64,000 nt of DNA from contig CP119314.1 in the NCBI GenBank assembly GCA_029202385.1, forward strand, positions 2,048,501-2,112,500, read 5' to 3'. The stretch is from Candidatus Sphingomonas phytovorans. Lineage in GTDB: Bacteria > Pseudomonadota > Alphaproteobacteria > Sphingomonadales > Sphingomonadaceae. The notes under the pieces are model-generated. The model saw only the letters and a program-made list of their open reading frames with translations. It was not told the DNA's origin and did no database searches. Positions 31,045 to 38,947 of this stretch are shown piece after piece. The position numbers were made by a program, and so were the translations under genes. Position 1 is the first letter of the stretch, and each line of letters opens with the position of its first letter.

Positions 31045-31822
31045 CGGTCTCGGGAGTTTCCACCGGCAGCTTCGAGCGTCTCCGCTCGGTGAACCAGATG
31101 CCGATCAGCGCCAGTTCGTAGAGCAGGCACAGCGGAATCGCGAGCAGCAGCTGCGATCCGATATCCGGCGGGGTCAGCACCGCCGCGATCGCGAAGGCGC
31201 CGACAATGGCATAGCGGCGCGCGCTCACCAACTGCTTGCGCGTCACGATCCCCGCGCGCTCCAGGAGCATGAGCACCACCGGCAGCAGGAACGACACGCC
31301 GAACGCGAACAGGAACTGCATCACGAACGACAGGTAGTTGGCGACCGACGGCAGCGCCTCCTGCTTGATTCCCCCGCCAAGGTCCCCCTGGTAGGAAAGC
31401 AGGAAGTGCAGCGCCATCGGCACCGCGATGTAATAGGCCATCGCAGCGCCGCCGATGAACAGCACCGGCGTCGCCAGCAGGAACGGCAGCAGCGCCTTCT
31501 TCTCCTGGCGGTACAAGCCAGGCGCGACGAACTGCCACAGCTGGTTGGCGATCACCGGGAAGGACAGCATCATCGCCGCGAAGAACGCGACCTTCACCTG
31601 GACGAAGAATGCCTCGAAAATCTGGGTGTAGATGATCTTGCTCTGCCCCGCCGCGGCCAGCGGGTGCACCAGGAAAGCGAAGATCGGCTCGGCGAAATAA
31701 AAGGCGATCGCGAAGCTCACCACGATGGCCGCCACGCAGTAAAGCAGCCGCCGCCTCAGTTCGATCAGGTGATCGAGCAACGGTGCGCGGCTGGCATCGA
31801 GATCATCGACCGGCGCGTTCAT
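31040..31822 (-). CDS. tatC: Twin-arginine translocase subunit TatC
   Basis: Encodes 260 residues of the six-helix receptor of the Tat system, which recognises twin-arginine signal peptides and exports folded proteins. It opens with the conserved PLLDHLIELRRRLLYC. The helices are clear (IVVSFAIAFYFAEPIFAFLVHPL, VKVAFFAAMMLSFPVIANQLW, FVAPGLYRQEKKALLPFLLATPVLF, LSFVMQFLFAFGVSFLLPVVLMLL). It overlaps the tatB stop by four bases. The DUF1501 protein further on carries a twin-arginine-like signal and is a possible client. Confidence 0.96.
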   Translation of the reverse strand: MNAPVDDLDASRAPLLDHLIELRRRLLYCVAAIVVSFAIAFYFAEPIFAFLVHPLAAAGQSKIIYTQIFEAFFVQVKVAFFAAMMLSFPVIANQLWQFVAPGLYRQEKKALLPFLLATPVLFIGGAAMAYYIAVPMALHFLLSYQGDLGGGIKQEALPSVANYLSFVMQFLFAFGVSFLLPVVLMLLERAGIVTRKQLVSARRYAIVGAFAIAAVLTPPDIGSQLLLAIPLCLLYELALIGIWFTERRRSKLPVETPETE

Positions 31823-32277
31823 GACTCGGCTTTCGCGGCGGGCTTGCGCACGCGCTTTGCCGCCGGCTTGGCATCGGGGTCCGTCGCGGCCTTCACGGTC
31901 CTCTTGCGAACTGGCTTCGCGACAGGCGCGGGCGGTACTTCCGGCTCGGGCGCCGCGGCGATCACCGGCGCCTCGACCAGCACTGGCGCAACGTCCTCAT
32001 GATCGATGGCTTGAGTCATGGGCAACATCTGCTGGGGCGTGGGCGGATGCTCGCGCATGATCCGCTCATTCTCCTCAGCCCATTTCTTTTCCATTTCCTG
32101 GAGTTCCGCCTCGCGCATCATCGAATCGAAGCCCGATCGGAACTGTCGCGCGACACCGCGCGCGCGCGATACCCAATAGCCGACGAAACGCATCGCCTTG
32201 GGCAGGTCCTTCGGTCCGATGACGATCAGCGCCACCATCCCGACGAGCATCAATTCGGTGGGCGCGATATCGAACAT
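31819..32277 (-). CDS. tatB: Sec-independent translocase protein TatB
   Basis: Encodes 152 residues. One N-terminal helix (MFDIAPTELMLVGMVALIVI) is followed by the hinge GPKDLPKAMR that marks TatB, and an amphipathic helix (FVGYWVSRARGVARQFRSGFDSMM). The C-terminal half is a Pro/Ala/Lys-rich disordered tail. TatB joins TatC in signal-peptide binding. It is 122 bases from tatA, a gap in which I see no gene. Confidence 0.95.
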   Translation of the reverse strand: MFDIAPTELMLVGMVALIVIGPKDLPKAMRFVGYWVSRARGVARQFRSGFDSMMREAELQEMEKKWAEENERIMREHPPTPQQMLPMTQAIDHEDVAPVLVEAPVIAAAPEPEVPPAPVAKPVRKRTVKAATDPDAKPAAKRVRKPAAKAES

Positions 32278-32399
32278 GCGAAAACTCTATGGAGCAGTCA
32301 AAAAACGGGACCCGGTCGGCTTCACGCGCTCGCGACCGCGCCAGCCGACATGATTCCGCCATGCCGGGCCCGTCCCGACAGGGCGTTTGCCGACAAAGC

Positions 32400-32633
32400 T
32401 CAGCGCTCCTCGCGCAGCTTCTCGGCTTCGACCTCGATCGCGGGCTCGGCCGCTTTCTTGGCATCGATCCGGCTCGGCTCGCGGACGGGCTCGTCGTCTT
32501 CGGCCATGCCCTTCTTGAACTGCTTGATGCCCTTGGCGACGTCACCCATCATATTCGAGAAGCGTCCACCGCCGAGCACGAGGATCGCGATCACGCCGAA
32601 CACCAGCCAATGCACGAGGCTGAAACTACCCAT
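32400..32633 (-). CDS. tatA: Sec-independent translocase protein TatA
   Basis: Encodes 77 residues. The single helix (MGSFSLVHWLVFGVIAILVL) is followed by the GGGRF hinge and the amphipathic MMGDVAKGIKQFKKGM typical of TatA, the pore-forming subunit. The charged tail ends in KLREER. I chose the ATG at 32633, preceded by AGGAG at good spacing, over the GTG and TTG just upstream. Confidence 0.95.
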   Translation of the reverse strand: MGSFSLVHWLVFGVIAILVLGGGRFSNMMGDVAKGIKQFKKGMAEDDEPVREPSRIDAKKAAEPAIEVEAEKLREER

Positions 32634-32660
32634 CACCAATCTCCTAGGACGTAGGCCTAT

Positions 32661-33263
32661 CTAGTCCTGATCGTCGGTCTTTTCTACCTCGGTGTTGTCG
32701 TCATCGCGTTCGCCGGCATGTTCAAGCGCCAGATCGATCGGGTCGAGCAGCCCGGCTGCCTTGAGATCGTCGATTCCGGGCAGGTCGCGCCTGCTGGCAA
32801 GGCCGAAATGCGCCAGGAACTCGGGGGTCGTCGCATAGAGCAGTGGCCGCCCCGGCACCTCGCGTCTTCCCACGGGACGGATCCAGCCGGCCTCCATCAG
32901 CACGTCGAGCGTACCCTTGGAGATTTGAACCCCGCGAATCGCCTCGATCTCCGCGCGAGTCGCCGGTTCGTGATAGGCGATGATCGCCAGCGTCTCGATG
33001 CCCGCGCGGCTCAGCTTGCGCGCCTCCTCCTTATCGCGGCGGAGCAGGTGCGCCATGTCGCCCGCCGTCTGGAAATGCCAGCGGTCGCCGCGCCTGACCA
33101 GTTCGATCCCGCGCCCGGCGAAATCGGCCTGGATCTCCTCGAGCACGCTCCGGACATTGTCCGCATTGCCCAGATGCGCGCGGATCGCGTCGACCGTCAT
33201 CGGCTCGGTCGCCGCGAACAGCACCGCTTCCACGGCGCGGGTCAGATCGTCGGCGCGCTTCAT
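32661..33263 (-). CDS. scpB: Segregation and condensation protein B
   Basis: Encodes 200 residues of ScpB, a winged-helix protein that with ScpA and SMC makes the bacterial condensin. The start MKRADDLTRAVEAVLFAATE overlaps the scpA stop (ATGA). The motifs LSRAGIETLAIIAYHEPATRAEIEAIRGVQ and GRREVPGRPLLYATTPEFLAHFGL are diagnostic. The tail after about residue 175 is acidic and disordered. Confidence 0.95.
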   Translation of the reverse strand: MKRADDLTRAVEAVLFAATEPMTVDAIRAHLGNADNVRSVLEEIQADFAGRGIELVRRGDRWHFQTAGDMAHLLRRDKEEARKLSRAGIETLAIIAYHEPATRAEIEAIRGVQISKGTLDVLMEAGWIRPVGRREVPGRPLLYATTPEFLAHFGLASRRDLPGIDDLKAAGLLDPIDLALEHAGERDDDNTEVEKTDDQD

Positions 33264-34003
33264 GCCCCCACCTTCAGGACGGGCGCCTTCAGGTAGAGCG
33301 GGGCGAAGGGCGATTTCTGGCGAAGCTCCACCCGCCCCTGGCGCGCCAGCTCGAGCGCCGCGACGAAGCTTGAGGCAAGCGCCGACTTGCGGAAGATGCC
33401 GGAGGCGGCTTCGGGCAGGAAGGTTTCGATCATGCTCCAGTCTATCCGTTCCCCGACCAGGCGGGAAACCCGTTCCAGCGCCGCCTCGAGCGTCATCACC
33501 GGCCGATTGGCGACGATATGCATCACCGGCCGCGTGCGCGCGCTGATCCGGCCATAGGCGGAGATCAGGTCGTATATCTCGGCCTGCCACAGGGCCTTGC
33601 GCACGGTGCGCAAGCCCTCCGGCGCGCCGCGCAGGAAGACGTCGCGGTCAAGCCGGTCCCGCGCCATCAGCCGGGCACCCGCCTCGCGCATCGCGTTGAG
33701 CCGTTCGAGCCGAAGCTGGAGACGCAGCGCCAGTTCCTCCGGGCTTGGCTGCTCCTCGGGGTCGCGCGGCAGCAGCAGCGCCGATTTGAGATAGGCGAGC
33801 CACGCCGCCATCACGAGATAGTCAGCCGCCAGTTCAAGCTTGATCGCCCTCGCCTCCTCGACGAAGCGCAGATACTGATCGACCAGCGCAAGGATCGATA
33901 TCTCGCGCAGATCGACCTTCTGGCTGCGCGCCAGCGCGAGCAGCAGATCGAGCGGGCCTTCCCAGCCGTCGATATCCAGGGTCAGCGTCTCGGCATCGTC
34001 CAT
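33260..34003 (-). CDS. scpA: Segregation and condensation protein A
   Basis: Encodes 247 residues of the kleisin ScpA, which bridges the SMC heads. The N-terminus has the family WEGPLDLLLALARSQKVDLREISI and YLVMAAWLAYLKSALLLP; the C-terminal winged helix (RQGRVELRQKSPFAPLYL) is intact. It is translationally coupled to scpB and follows nagZ after 57 bases. Confidence 0.95.
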   Translation of the reverse strand: MDDAETLTLDIDGWEGPLDLLLALARSQKVDLREISILALVDQYLRFVEEARAIKLELAADYLVMAAWLAYLKSALLLPRDPEEQPSPEELALRLQLRLERLNAMREAGARLMARDRLDRDVFLRGAPEGLRTVRKALWQAEIYDLISAYGRISARTRPVMHIVANRPVMTLEAALERVSRLVGERIDWSMIETFLPEAASGIFRKSALASSFVAALELARQGRVELRQKSPFAPLYLKAPVLKVGA

Positions 34004-34060
34004 CGGACCGTTCTGGCGAAGCGCGAGGCGCTACACAATCCTCCCCGGCACTGGGAGGAG

Positions 34061-35068
34061 CTAAGCCATACCCAGCAGCGTATCCCGCCTGGCGATGAGT
34101 TCAGCCATCTCACCCGGCGGCTTCGCCCCCGCGATCGTCGCCATCGCCCGCTCCAGCCGCTCAAGCGACTTTGCCGGCATCTCGCCCAGCCGCGACGCGA
34201 TCTCTTCCATCTCGTCCATCCGTCCCCAGCAGTCGAGCACCACGTCGCACCCGGCGGCGATCGCGCCTTCCGCCTTGTCGCCGGCACTGCCGGTCAATGC
34301 CTTCATGTCGATATCGTCGGTCATCAGCAGCCCGTCGAAGCCGATCCGCTGACGGATGACCTCCTCGATCACGATCGGCGACAGCGTCGAGGGCCGATCC
34401 GGGTCCCACGCCTCGAACACGATGTGCGAGGTCATTCCCATCGGCGCCCCCGCAAGTGCCCTGAAAGGCGCAAGATCGATCTCGAGCTCAGCCTCGGACG
34501 CGGTGACGGTCGGCAGGTGGTAATGGGTGTCGACCCTGGCCCGGCCATGCCCCGGCATATGCTTGACCACGCCGACCACGCCCCCGTCGCGCAGCCCCTC
34601 GATGATCGCCCGTCCCATCGCGGCGACGCGCATCGGCTCCGATCCCAGCGCCCGGGTCGAGATTGCCTCGGTTGTGTCGGGTTGCGACACGTCGAGCAGC
34701 GGCAGGCAATCGACCGTTATCCCCATCTCGGCCAGCATCAGCCCGATCGCCTGGGCATTGGCGCGCGCCGCCTCGATCGCGGAGATCGGCGCCGTCTCGT
34801 ACAGGGCGTCGAAAGCCGGTCCCGCCGGGAAGGCAGGCCATTCCGGCGGCCCCATCCGCGCGACGCGCCCGCCCTCCTGGTCGATCAGGATCGGCAGGTC
34901 GTCGTGGCCGGAAAGCGCGCGCAGATCGTCGGTCAGCGCGCGGAGCTGCGCGCGATCGGCAATGTTCCGCTTGAACAAGATATAGCCGACCGGGTCGGCC
35001 TGCCCGAAGAACGAACGCTCGCCGGCTGTGAGGGTCAGGCCCGACAGGCCATAGATGACTGGCTTCAT
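34061..35068 (-). CDS. nagZ: Beta-N-acetylhexosaminidase NagZ
   Basis: Encodes 335 residues of a cytoplasmic GH3 glucosaminidase that removes GlcNAc from anhydromuropeptides during wall recycling. Motifs: LIDQEGGRVARM, the mobile catalytic loop KHMPGHGRARVDTH with the His/Asp pair, and the nucleophile in LMTDDIDMKAL. No signal peptide, as expected. A minus-strand terminator separates it from the SPOR gene upstream, so it probably has its own promoter. Confidence 0.95.
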   Translation of the reverse strand: MKPVIYGLSGLTLTAGERSFFGQADPVGYILFKRNIADRAQLRALTDDLRALSGHDDLPILIDQEGGRVARMGPPEWPAFPAGPAFDALYETAPISAIEAARANAQAIGLMLAEMGITVDCLPLLDVSQPDTTEAISTRALGSEPMRVAAMGRAIIEGLRDGGVVGVVKHMPGHGRARVDTHYHLPTVTASEAELEIDLAPFRALAGAPMGMTSHIVFEAWDPDRPSTLSPIVIEEVIRQRIGFDGLLMTDDIDMKALTGSAGDKAEGAIAAGCDVVLDCWGRMDEMEEIASRLGEMPAKSLERLERAMATIAGAKPPGEMAELIARRDTLLGMA

Positions 35069-35098
35069 CGGGGCTGCCTATCAGGAACCCCCCCCGTC

Positions 35099-35128
35099 AA
35101 AAAGCCCCTCCCCCGAAGGGGAAGGGCC
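35099..35128 (-). terminator. Terminator between the SPOR gene and nagZ
   Basis: On the minus strand GGCCCTTCCCC and GGGGGAGGGGC pair around TTC(G) and are followed by TTTTT. It is placed 10 bases after the SPOR gene stop and ahead of the nagZ start. Confidence 0.65.
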
Positions 35129-35138
35129 GAAACATGCC

Positions 35139-35864
35139 TCAGTCGTTCGCGACGAAACAGGCTTCGCCGGCGACCTTCAGCTTGCCGCACAGCTCGGTCG
35201 CCGCGCCCGCGCTGCCCGCATTGACTCGCAGGCGATAGACGGTGCGGCCGTTGACCTCGGCCTTCTGCACCGACTTGCCGAGCGGTGCGAGATAGGTGAA
35301 GCGTTTGGACGCTTGCGCCCATGCCACATTGGCCGAGCCTTCGTCGGGGAAGGAGCCGAGCTGCACCAGCGACCCGCGCGATGTCGGGCCTGCCGCCGGC
35401 GCCGCGGTCTGAGTCGTCGCCGTCAGCTTGCCGCCCGATGCCGGTATCGCCACGACCGCCTTGCTCGCCCCGCCAGCGCTGGCTGCCGCGGGTGCCACCT
35501 TGGTTCCCGCGACGGGCGTTTCCGGCGTCGCGTTGAGATCGATCGCGGCATTGCCGCCGCCCGCACCATCGCTGGTCGCGACCGCTGTCTCGCCTTCGCC
35601 CTCGACCTTCAGGCCACCGGGGTCGTCGGGCTTGACCTTGTAGTCCCCCTCCTGCGCCGCGATCAGTGCGCCATTGCCGTCCACGCCCTGATGCTTCCGG
35701 TACCAGTAATAACCGAAGATCGCCGCAGCGATGATCGCAAGACCAAGCACGACCATGAGGACCACGCGAAAGATCGACGGGCCTTCGTCATAATCCTCGT
35801 CGACGGTCTCGAGCCACGGCAGCCGATCCTCGTCGCGGACCTCAAAGTCGCTCGACGTCGCCAT
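35139..35864 (-). CDS. SPOR domain membrane protein
   Basis: Encodes 241 residues. A cytoplasmic acidic N-terminus (MATSSDFEVRDEDRLPWLET) is followed by one helix (VVLMVVLGLAIIAAAIFGYYW), a disordered Ala/Pro/Thr-rich linker (about 70-155) and a C-terminal SPOR domain (LVQLGSFPDEGSANVAWAQ to YRLRVNAG, about 160-235). SPOR domains bind denuded glycan strands at the septum, so this is an FtsN-like septal protein. Two cysteines near the end (LCGKLKVAGEACF) may form a disulfide. The start overlaps the argS stop by one base. Confidence 0.9.
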   Translation of the reverse strand: MATSSDFEVRDEDRLPWLETVDEDYDEGPSIFRVVLMVVLGLAIIAAAIFGYYWYRKHQGVDGNGALIAAQEGDYKVKPDDPGGLKVEGEGETAVATSDGAGGGNAAIDLNATPETPVAGTKVAPAAASAGGASKAVVAIPASGGKLTATTQTAAPAAGPTSRGSLVQLGSFPDEGSANVAWAQASKRFTYLAPLGKSVQKAEVNGRTVYRLRVNAGSAGAATELCGKLKVAGEACFVAND

Positions 35865-37591
35865 CAGTTCATCTCCTGGACCGCCTGCACCCCCATGATG
35901 CCGAGTCCGTTGCGGACAATTTGCCCGATTGCGTCCGCCAAGAAAAGGCGTGCGCACGTAATCTCCTGTTCGCCCTCAATCACGAAACGACGCCCGGGAT
36001 TATCATTGCCGAGATTGTACAGCGCGTGAAACGCAGCAGCCAAGTCATTGAGATAGAAAGCTACACGATGCGGCTCGCGTGCCGCGGCAGCGGTTTCGAT
36101 GATCCGCGGGAACTGGGCTGCGAGTTTCACCAGCTCCAGTTCGGTGGTATCAAGTTGGGACAGATCGGCAGTGCCGCATGTCATTCCGAACTCAGCCGCT
36201 TTCCGATTCAGCCGCGCGATGCGTGCATGGGCATATTGAACGTAGAAGACCGGATTCTCCCGCGACATTTCGACGACCTTGGCGAAATCGAAATCCATCT
36301 GGGTGTCGGCCTTGCGCGTCAGCATGGTGAAGCGGACGACATCCTTGCCGACTTCCTCGACGACTTCGGCGAGCGTCACGAAATTGCCCGAGCGCTTCGA
36401 CATCTTTACCGGCTCGCCGGCGCGCAGCAGGCGCACCATCTGCACCAGCTTCACGTCGAACCGCGTCTTGCCGCCGGTAAGCGCCTGCACCGCCGCGACG
36501 ATCCGCTTCACCGTGCCGGCATGGTCGGCGCCCCAGATGTCGATCAGCGCATCGGCCGATTGCGCCTTCTGGTAGTGATAGGCGAGGTCGGCGCCGAAAT
36601 AGGTCCATTGCCCGTTGGACTTCCTGATCGGCCGATCCTGGTCGTCGCCGAACTGGGTCGACCGGAACAGCGGCAGCACCACGGGCTCCCAATCCTCGGG
36701 CGTCTCGCCCTTGGGCGCTTCGAGCACGCCGTCATAGATGAGGTCCCGCGCGCGCAGTTCAGCCTCGGCCGCCTCAGGCTTGCCCGCCGCCTGCAGCTCA
36801 GCCTCGGACGAGAACAGGCTATGGTGGATGCCGAGCAAGGCGAGATCGGCCTTGATCAGCTCCATCATCGCAGCGACCGCGCGGACTCGGAAAAGCACCA
36901 GCCAGTCGCTTTCAGGCAGTGCCGCATATTTGTCGCCGAACTCGGCGGCCAGCGCCTGGCCCACCGGCACGAGATAGTCGCCGGGATAGAGCCCTTCCGG
37001 AATCTCGCCGATATCGGCGCCAAGCGCTTCGCGATACCGCAGGTGCACCGACCGGGCGAGCGTATCCACCTGCCCGCCGGCGTCGTTGACATAATATTCG
37101 CGGATCACCCTGGCGCCGGCGAACTCAAGCAGGCTGGCCAGCGCATCGCCCACCACCGCGCCACGGCAATGGCCCATGTGCATCGGGCCGGTCGGATTGG
37201 CGGAGACATATTCGACATTGACGGTCGTGCCCGCCCCCTTGGTCGAGCGGCCGTAATCGTCGCCCTCCTCATGAATCGTCGAAAGCTCCGCGCGCCAGGT
37301 GTCGTCGGTCAGCGCCAGGTTGATGAAGCCCGGGCCGGCGACCGACACGTCGCGCACCTCGTCCAGCTTGCCCAGTTCGGCCGATATCTTCTCCGCCAGC
37401 GCGCGCGGATTGGTCGCGGCAGGCTTGGCCAGCACCATCGCCGCGTTGGTCGCGAGGTCGCCATGGCTCGGGTCGCGGGGCGGCTCGACGGTCACATTCG
37501 CGCGATCCAGCCCGGCTGGCAGATCGCCCGCCGCGACAAGGGCATCAAGCGCCGCATCGAGATGCGCGGCGAAACGGGTATAAAGGGTCAT
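35864..37591 (-). CDS. argS: Arginine-tRNA ligase
   Basis: Encodes 575 residues of a class I aminoacyl-tRNA synthetase. The ArgS N-terminal domain is at 1-90. The HIGH-type signature is in NPTGPMHMGHCRGAVVGDAL. The KMSKS-type motif is present as PVKMSKRSGNFVTL, a full form that many ArgS proteins lack. The DALR anticodon-binding domain ends the protein (YVQYAHARIARLNRKA, GLGIMGVQAVQEM). It heads the minus-strand series argS-SPOR. Confidence 0.97.
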   Translation of the reverse strand: MTLYTRFAAHLDAALDALVAAGDLPAGLDRANVTVEPPRDPSHGDLATNAAMVLAKPAATNPRALAEKISAELGKLDEVRDVSVAGPGFINLALTDDTWRAELSTIHEEGDDYGRSTKGAGTTVNVEYVSANPTGPMHMGHCRGAVVGDALASLLEFAGARVIREYYVNDAGGQVDTLARSVHLRYREALGADIGEIPEGLYPGDYLVPVGQALAAEFGDKYAALPESDWLVLFRVRAVAAMMELIKADLALLGIHHSLFSSEAELQAAGKPEAAEAELRARDLIYDGVLEAPKGETPEDWEPVVLPLFRSTQFGDDQDRPIRKSNGQWTYFGADLAYHYQKAQSADALIDIWGADHAGTVKRIVAAVQALTGGKTRFDVKLVQMVRLLRAGEPVKMSKRSGNFVTLAEVVEEVGKDVVRFTMLTRKADTQMDFDFAKVVEMSRENPVFYVQYAHARIARLNRKAAEFGMTCGTADLSQLDTTELELVKLAAQFPRIIETAAAAREPHRVAFYLNDLAAAFHALYNLGNDNPGRRFVIEGEQEITCARLFLADAIGQIVRNGLGIMGVQAVQEMN

Positions 37592-37674
37592 TGCTGGTCC
37601 GGTGATAAGAGCGAGCGCGGCCCTTAGCGGATGGCGGGGTATGACTCAAATCGAGAGGAGCCTCTCCACACCGA

Positions 37675-37774
37675 CATCGTCACCCCGCACTCGTTCGGGG
37701 GTCCAGGGTTCCGCAAATCAACCGCTTTCGGTCGTGCGGGGCGGTGGATGCCGGAACAAGTCCGGCATGACGGT
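37675..37774. repeat. Intergenic palindromic repeat
   Basis: Nested inverted repeats in the 198-base gap between the DUF1501 gene and argS: CCCCGCAC (37683-37690) with GTGCGGGG (37734-37741), and GCCGGA with TCCGGC around ACAAG (37750-37766). The GATGCCGGAACAAGTCCGGC motif is a repetitive intergenic element I recognise from sphingomonad genomes. No gene is visible in this gap. Confidence 0.6.
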
Positions 37775-37789
37775 GGAACTTTGGTCGTC

Positions 37790-38944
37790 TCAGGTTCGGA
37801 CCAGCCCCTCGACCGGCCGCGCCGCACCCGCATCCGGGAACAGCGCCTTCATCGCCCGCCCGGGCTCGACCGAGAAATGCTCGGCCACCGCCCCCGCGAT
37901 GAACGGATCGAGCTGGATCGTCGGCCTCAGGTCGCGTCCCTCGAACAGCGCGGCCTGGCCGAGCCCCGGCCAGTCGGCCAGCACCCGCCCGCCCTTCACG
38001 CCGCCGCCAAGCAGCATCGCTGCGCTGGCCGTGCCATGATCGGTGCCGCCAGTGCCGTTCACGGCCACCGTTCGTCCGAACTCGGTCGCGACCAATATCA
38101 TCGTGTCCGCCCAGAGCGGGCCGAGCCCGGCCTGCAGCGCGCCGACCATCGCGTCGAGGCCGCGAAGCTGCAGGCCGAGCCGTATCCGTTGCTGCGCATG
38201 GGTATCCCAGCCATTGGTCTCGATCATCGCGATCCGCGCGCCATTCTCCGGCACGAGCAGTTTCGCCGCGAGCGCGCCGGTCGCCGCGGCATTACGGCCG
38301 TCGTCATTGGTCATGCCGTTGGTCAGCGCGCGCGTGGCCATCGCCTCGCTCCACAATGCATGAAGCTGGCTGTCACCCTGATAGAGCATCGAGACCCGAT
38401 CGAGTAGCCCGGCCGACGCATCGGGCAAGGCTGACGGCGCATAGGAAGAAACCTCATGCCCACCGCGCAGCGCCATCGGGACCGTCGCCGAGATCGCGAT
38501 CGCCCTGGCACTGGTCGGCGGCAGGATGCCGAGCATCCGGTTCAGCCAGCCATCCTTGACCTGATAGGCCCCTGCCCCACCCGTCTCGAGCACATTCTGG
38601 CCGTCGAAATGCGACCGATCACGATAGGGCGAAGCCACCGCATGCGCGAACAGCGCCTGGCCCTGGCCGTAAAGCGTCCCGATGCGGCCGAGCGACGGAT
38701 GCAGCGCGAACATCGAATTCAGTTTGCTTGCGCCGGCAAAATCCTCGGCCAGCACACCCCGTGCGCCCGCAAAGGCCGGATCGCCGACCGGCGCCACCGT
38801 GCCGAGGCCATCCGCCGCCCCGCGCTGGATGATGAAGACGAAACGCTTGTCGGTTTCTGCCTTTGCGAAGGCGAGGCGCGGCGCGAGGCTCATGGCGAGA
38901 GCGCCCATCACGCCCGCACCAACGAAGGAACGACGATCGATCAT
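37790..38944 (-). CDS. DUF1501 family secreted protein
   Basis: Encodes 384 residues of the DUF1501 family, related to the alkaline phosphatase/sulfatase fold. The N-terminus DRRSFVGAGVMGALAMSLAP is a twin-arginine-like signal peptide ending in AFA, so export by the Tat system encoded 6 kb away is likely. Core motifs are VFIIQRGAADGLGTVAP, SHFDGQNVLETGG, ETNGWDTHAQQ, TEFGRTVAVNGTGGTDHGTA with candidate metal ligands Asp, His and Glu. It is nearly always encoded after a DUF1800 gene, as here (three-base gap). Activity unknown. Confidence 0.9.
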   Translation of the reverse strand: MIDRRSFVGAGVMGALAMSLAPRLAFAKAETDKRFVFIIQRGAADGLGTVAPVGDPAFAGARGVLAEDFAGASKLNSMFALHPSLGRIGTLYGQGQALFAHAVASPYRDRSHFDGQNVLETGGAGAYQVKDGWLNRMLGILPPTSARAIAISATVPMALRGGHEVSSYAPSALPDASAGLLDRVSMLYQGDSQLHALWSEAMATRALTNGMTNDDGRNAAATGALAAKLLVPENGARIAMIETNGWDTHAQQRIRLGLQLRGLDAMVGALQAGLGPLWADTMILVATEFGRTVAVNGTGGTDHGTASAAMLLGGGVKGGRVLADWPGLGQAALFEGRDLRPTIQLDPFIAGAVAEHFSVEPGRAMKALFPDAGAARPVEGLVRT

Positions 38945-38947
38945 GGG

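Noticed and set aside
35099..35128. Intergenic palindromic repeat of the murD type
   Set aside because: The hairpin is short and followed by T5 on the minus strand, so an intrinsic terminator explains it better.
35921..37627. Open frame of 568 codons on the plus strand
   Set aside because: Antisense shadow of argS, which carries complete synthetase motifs.
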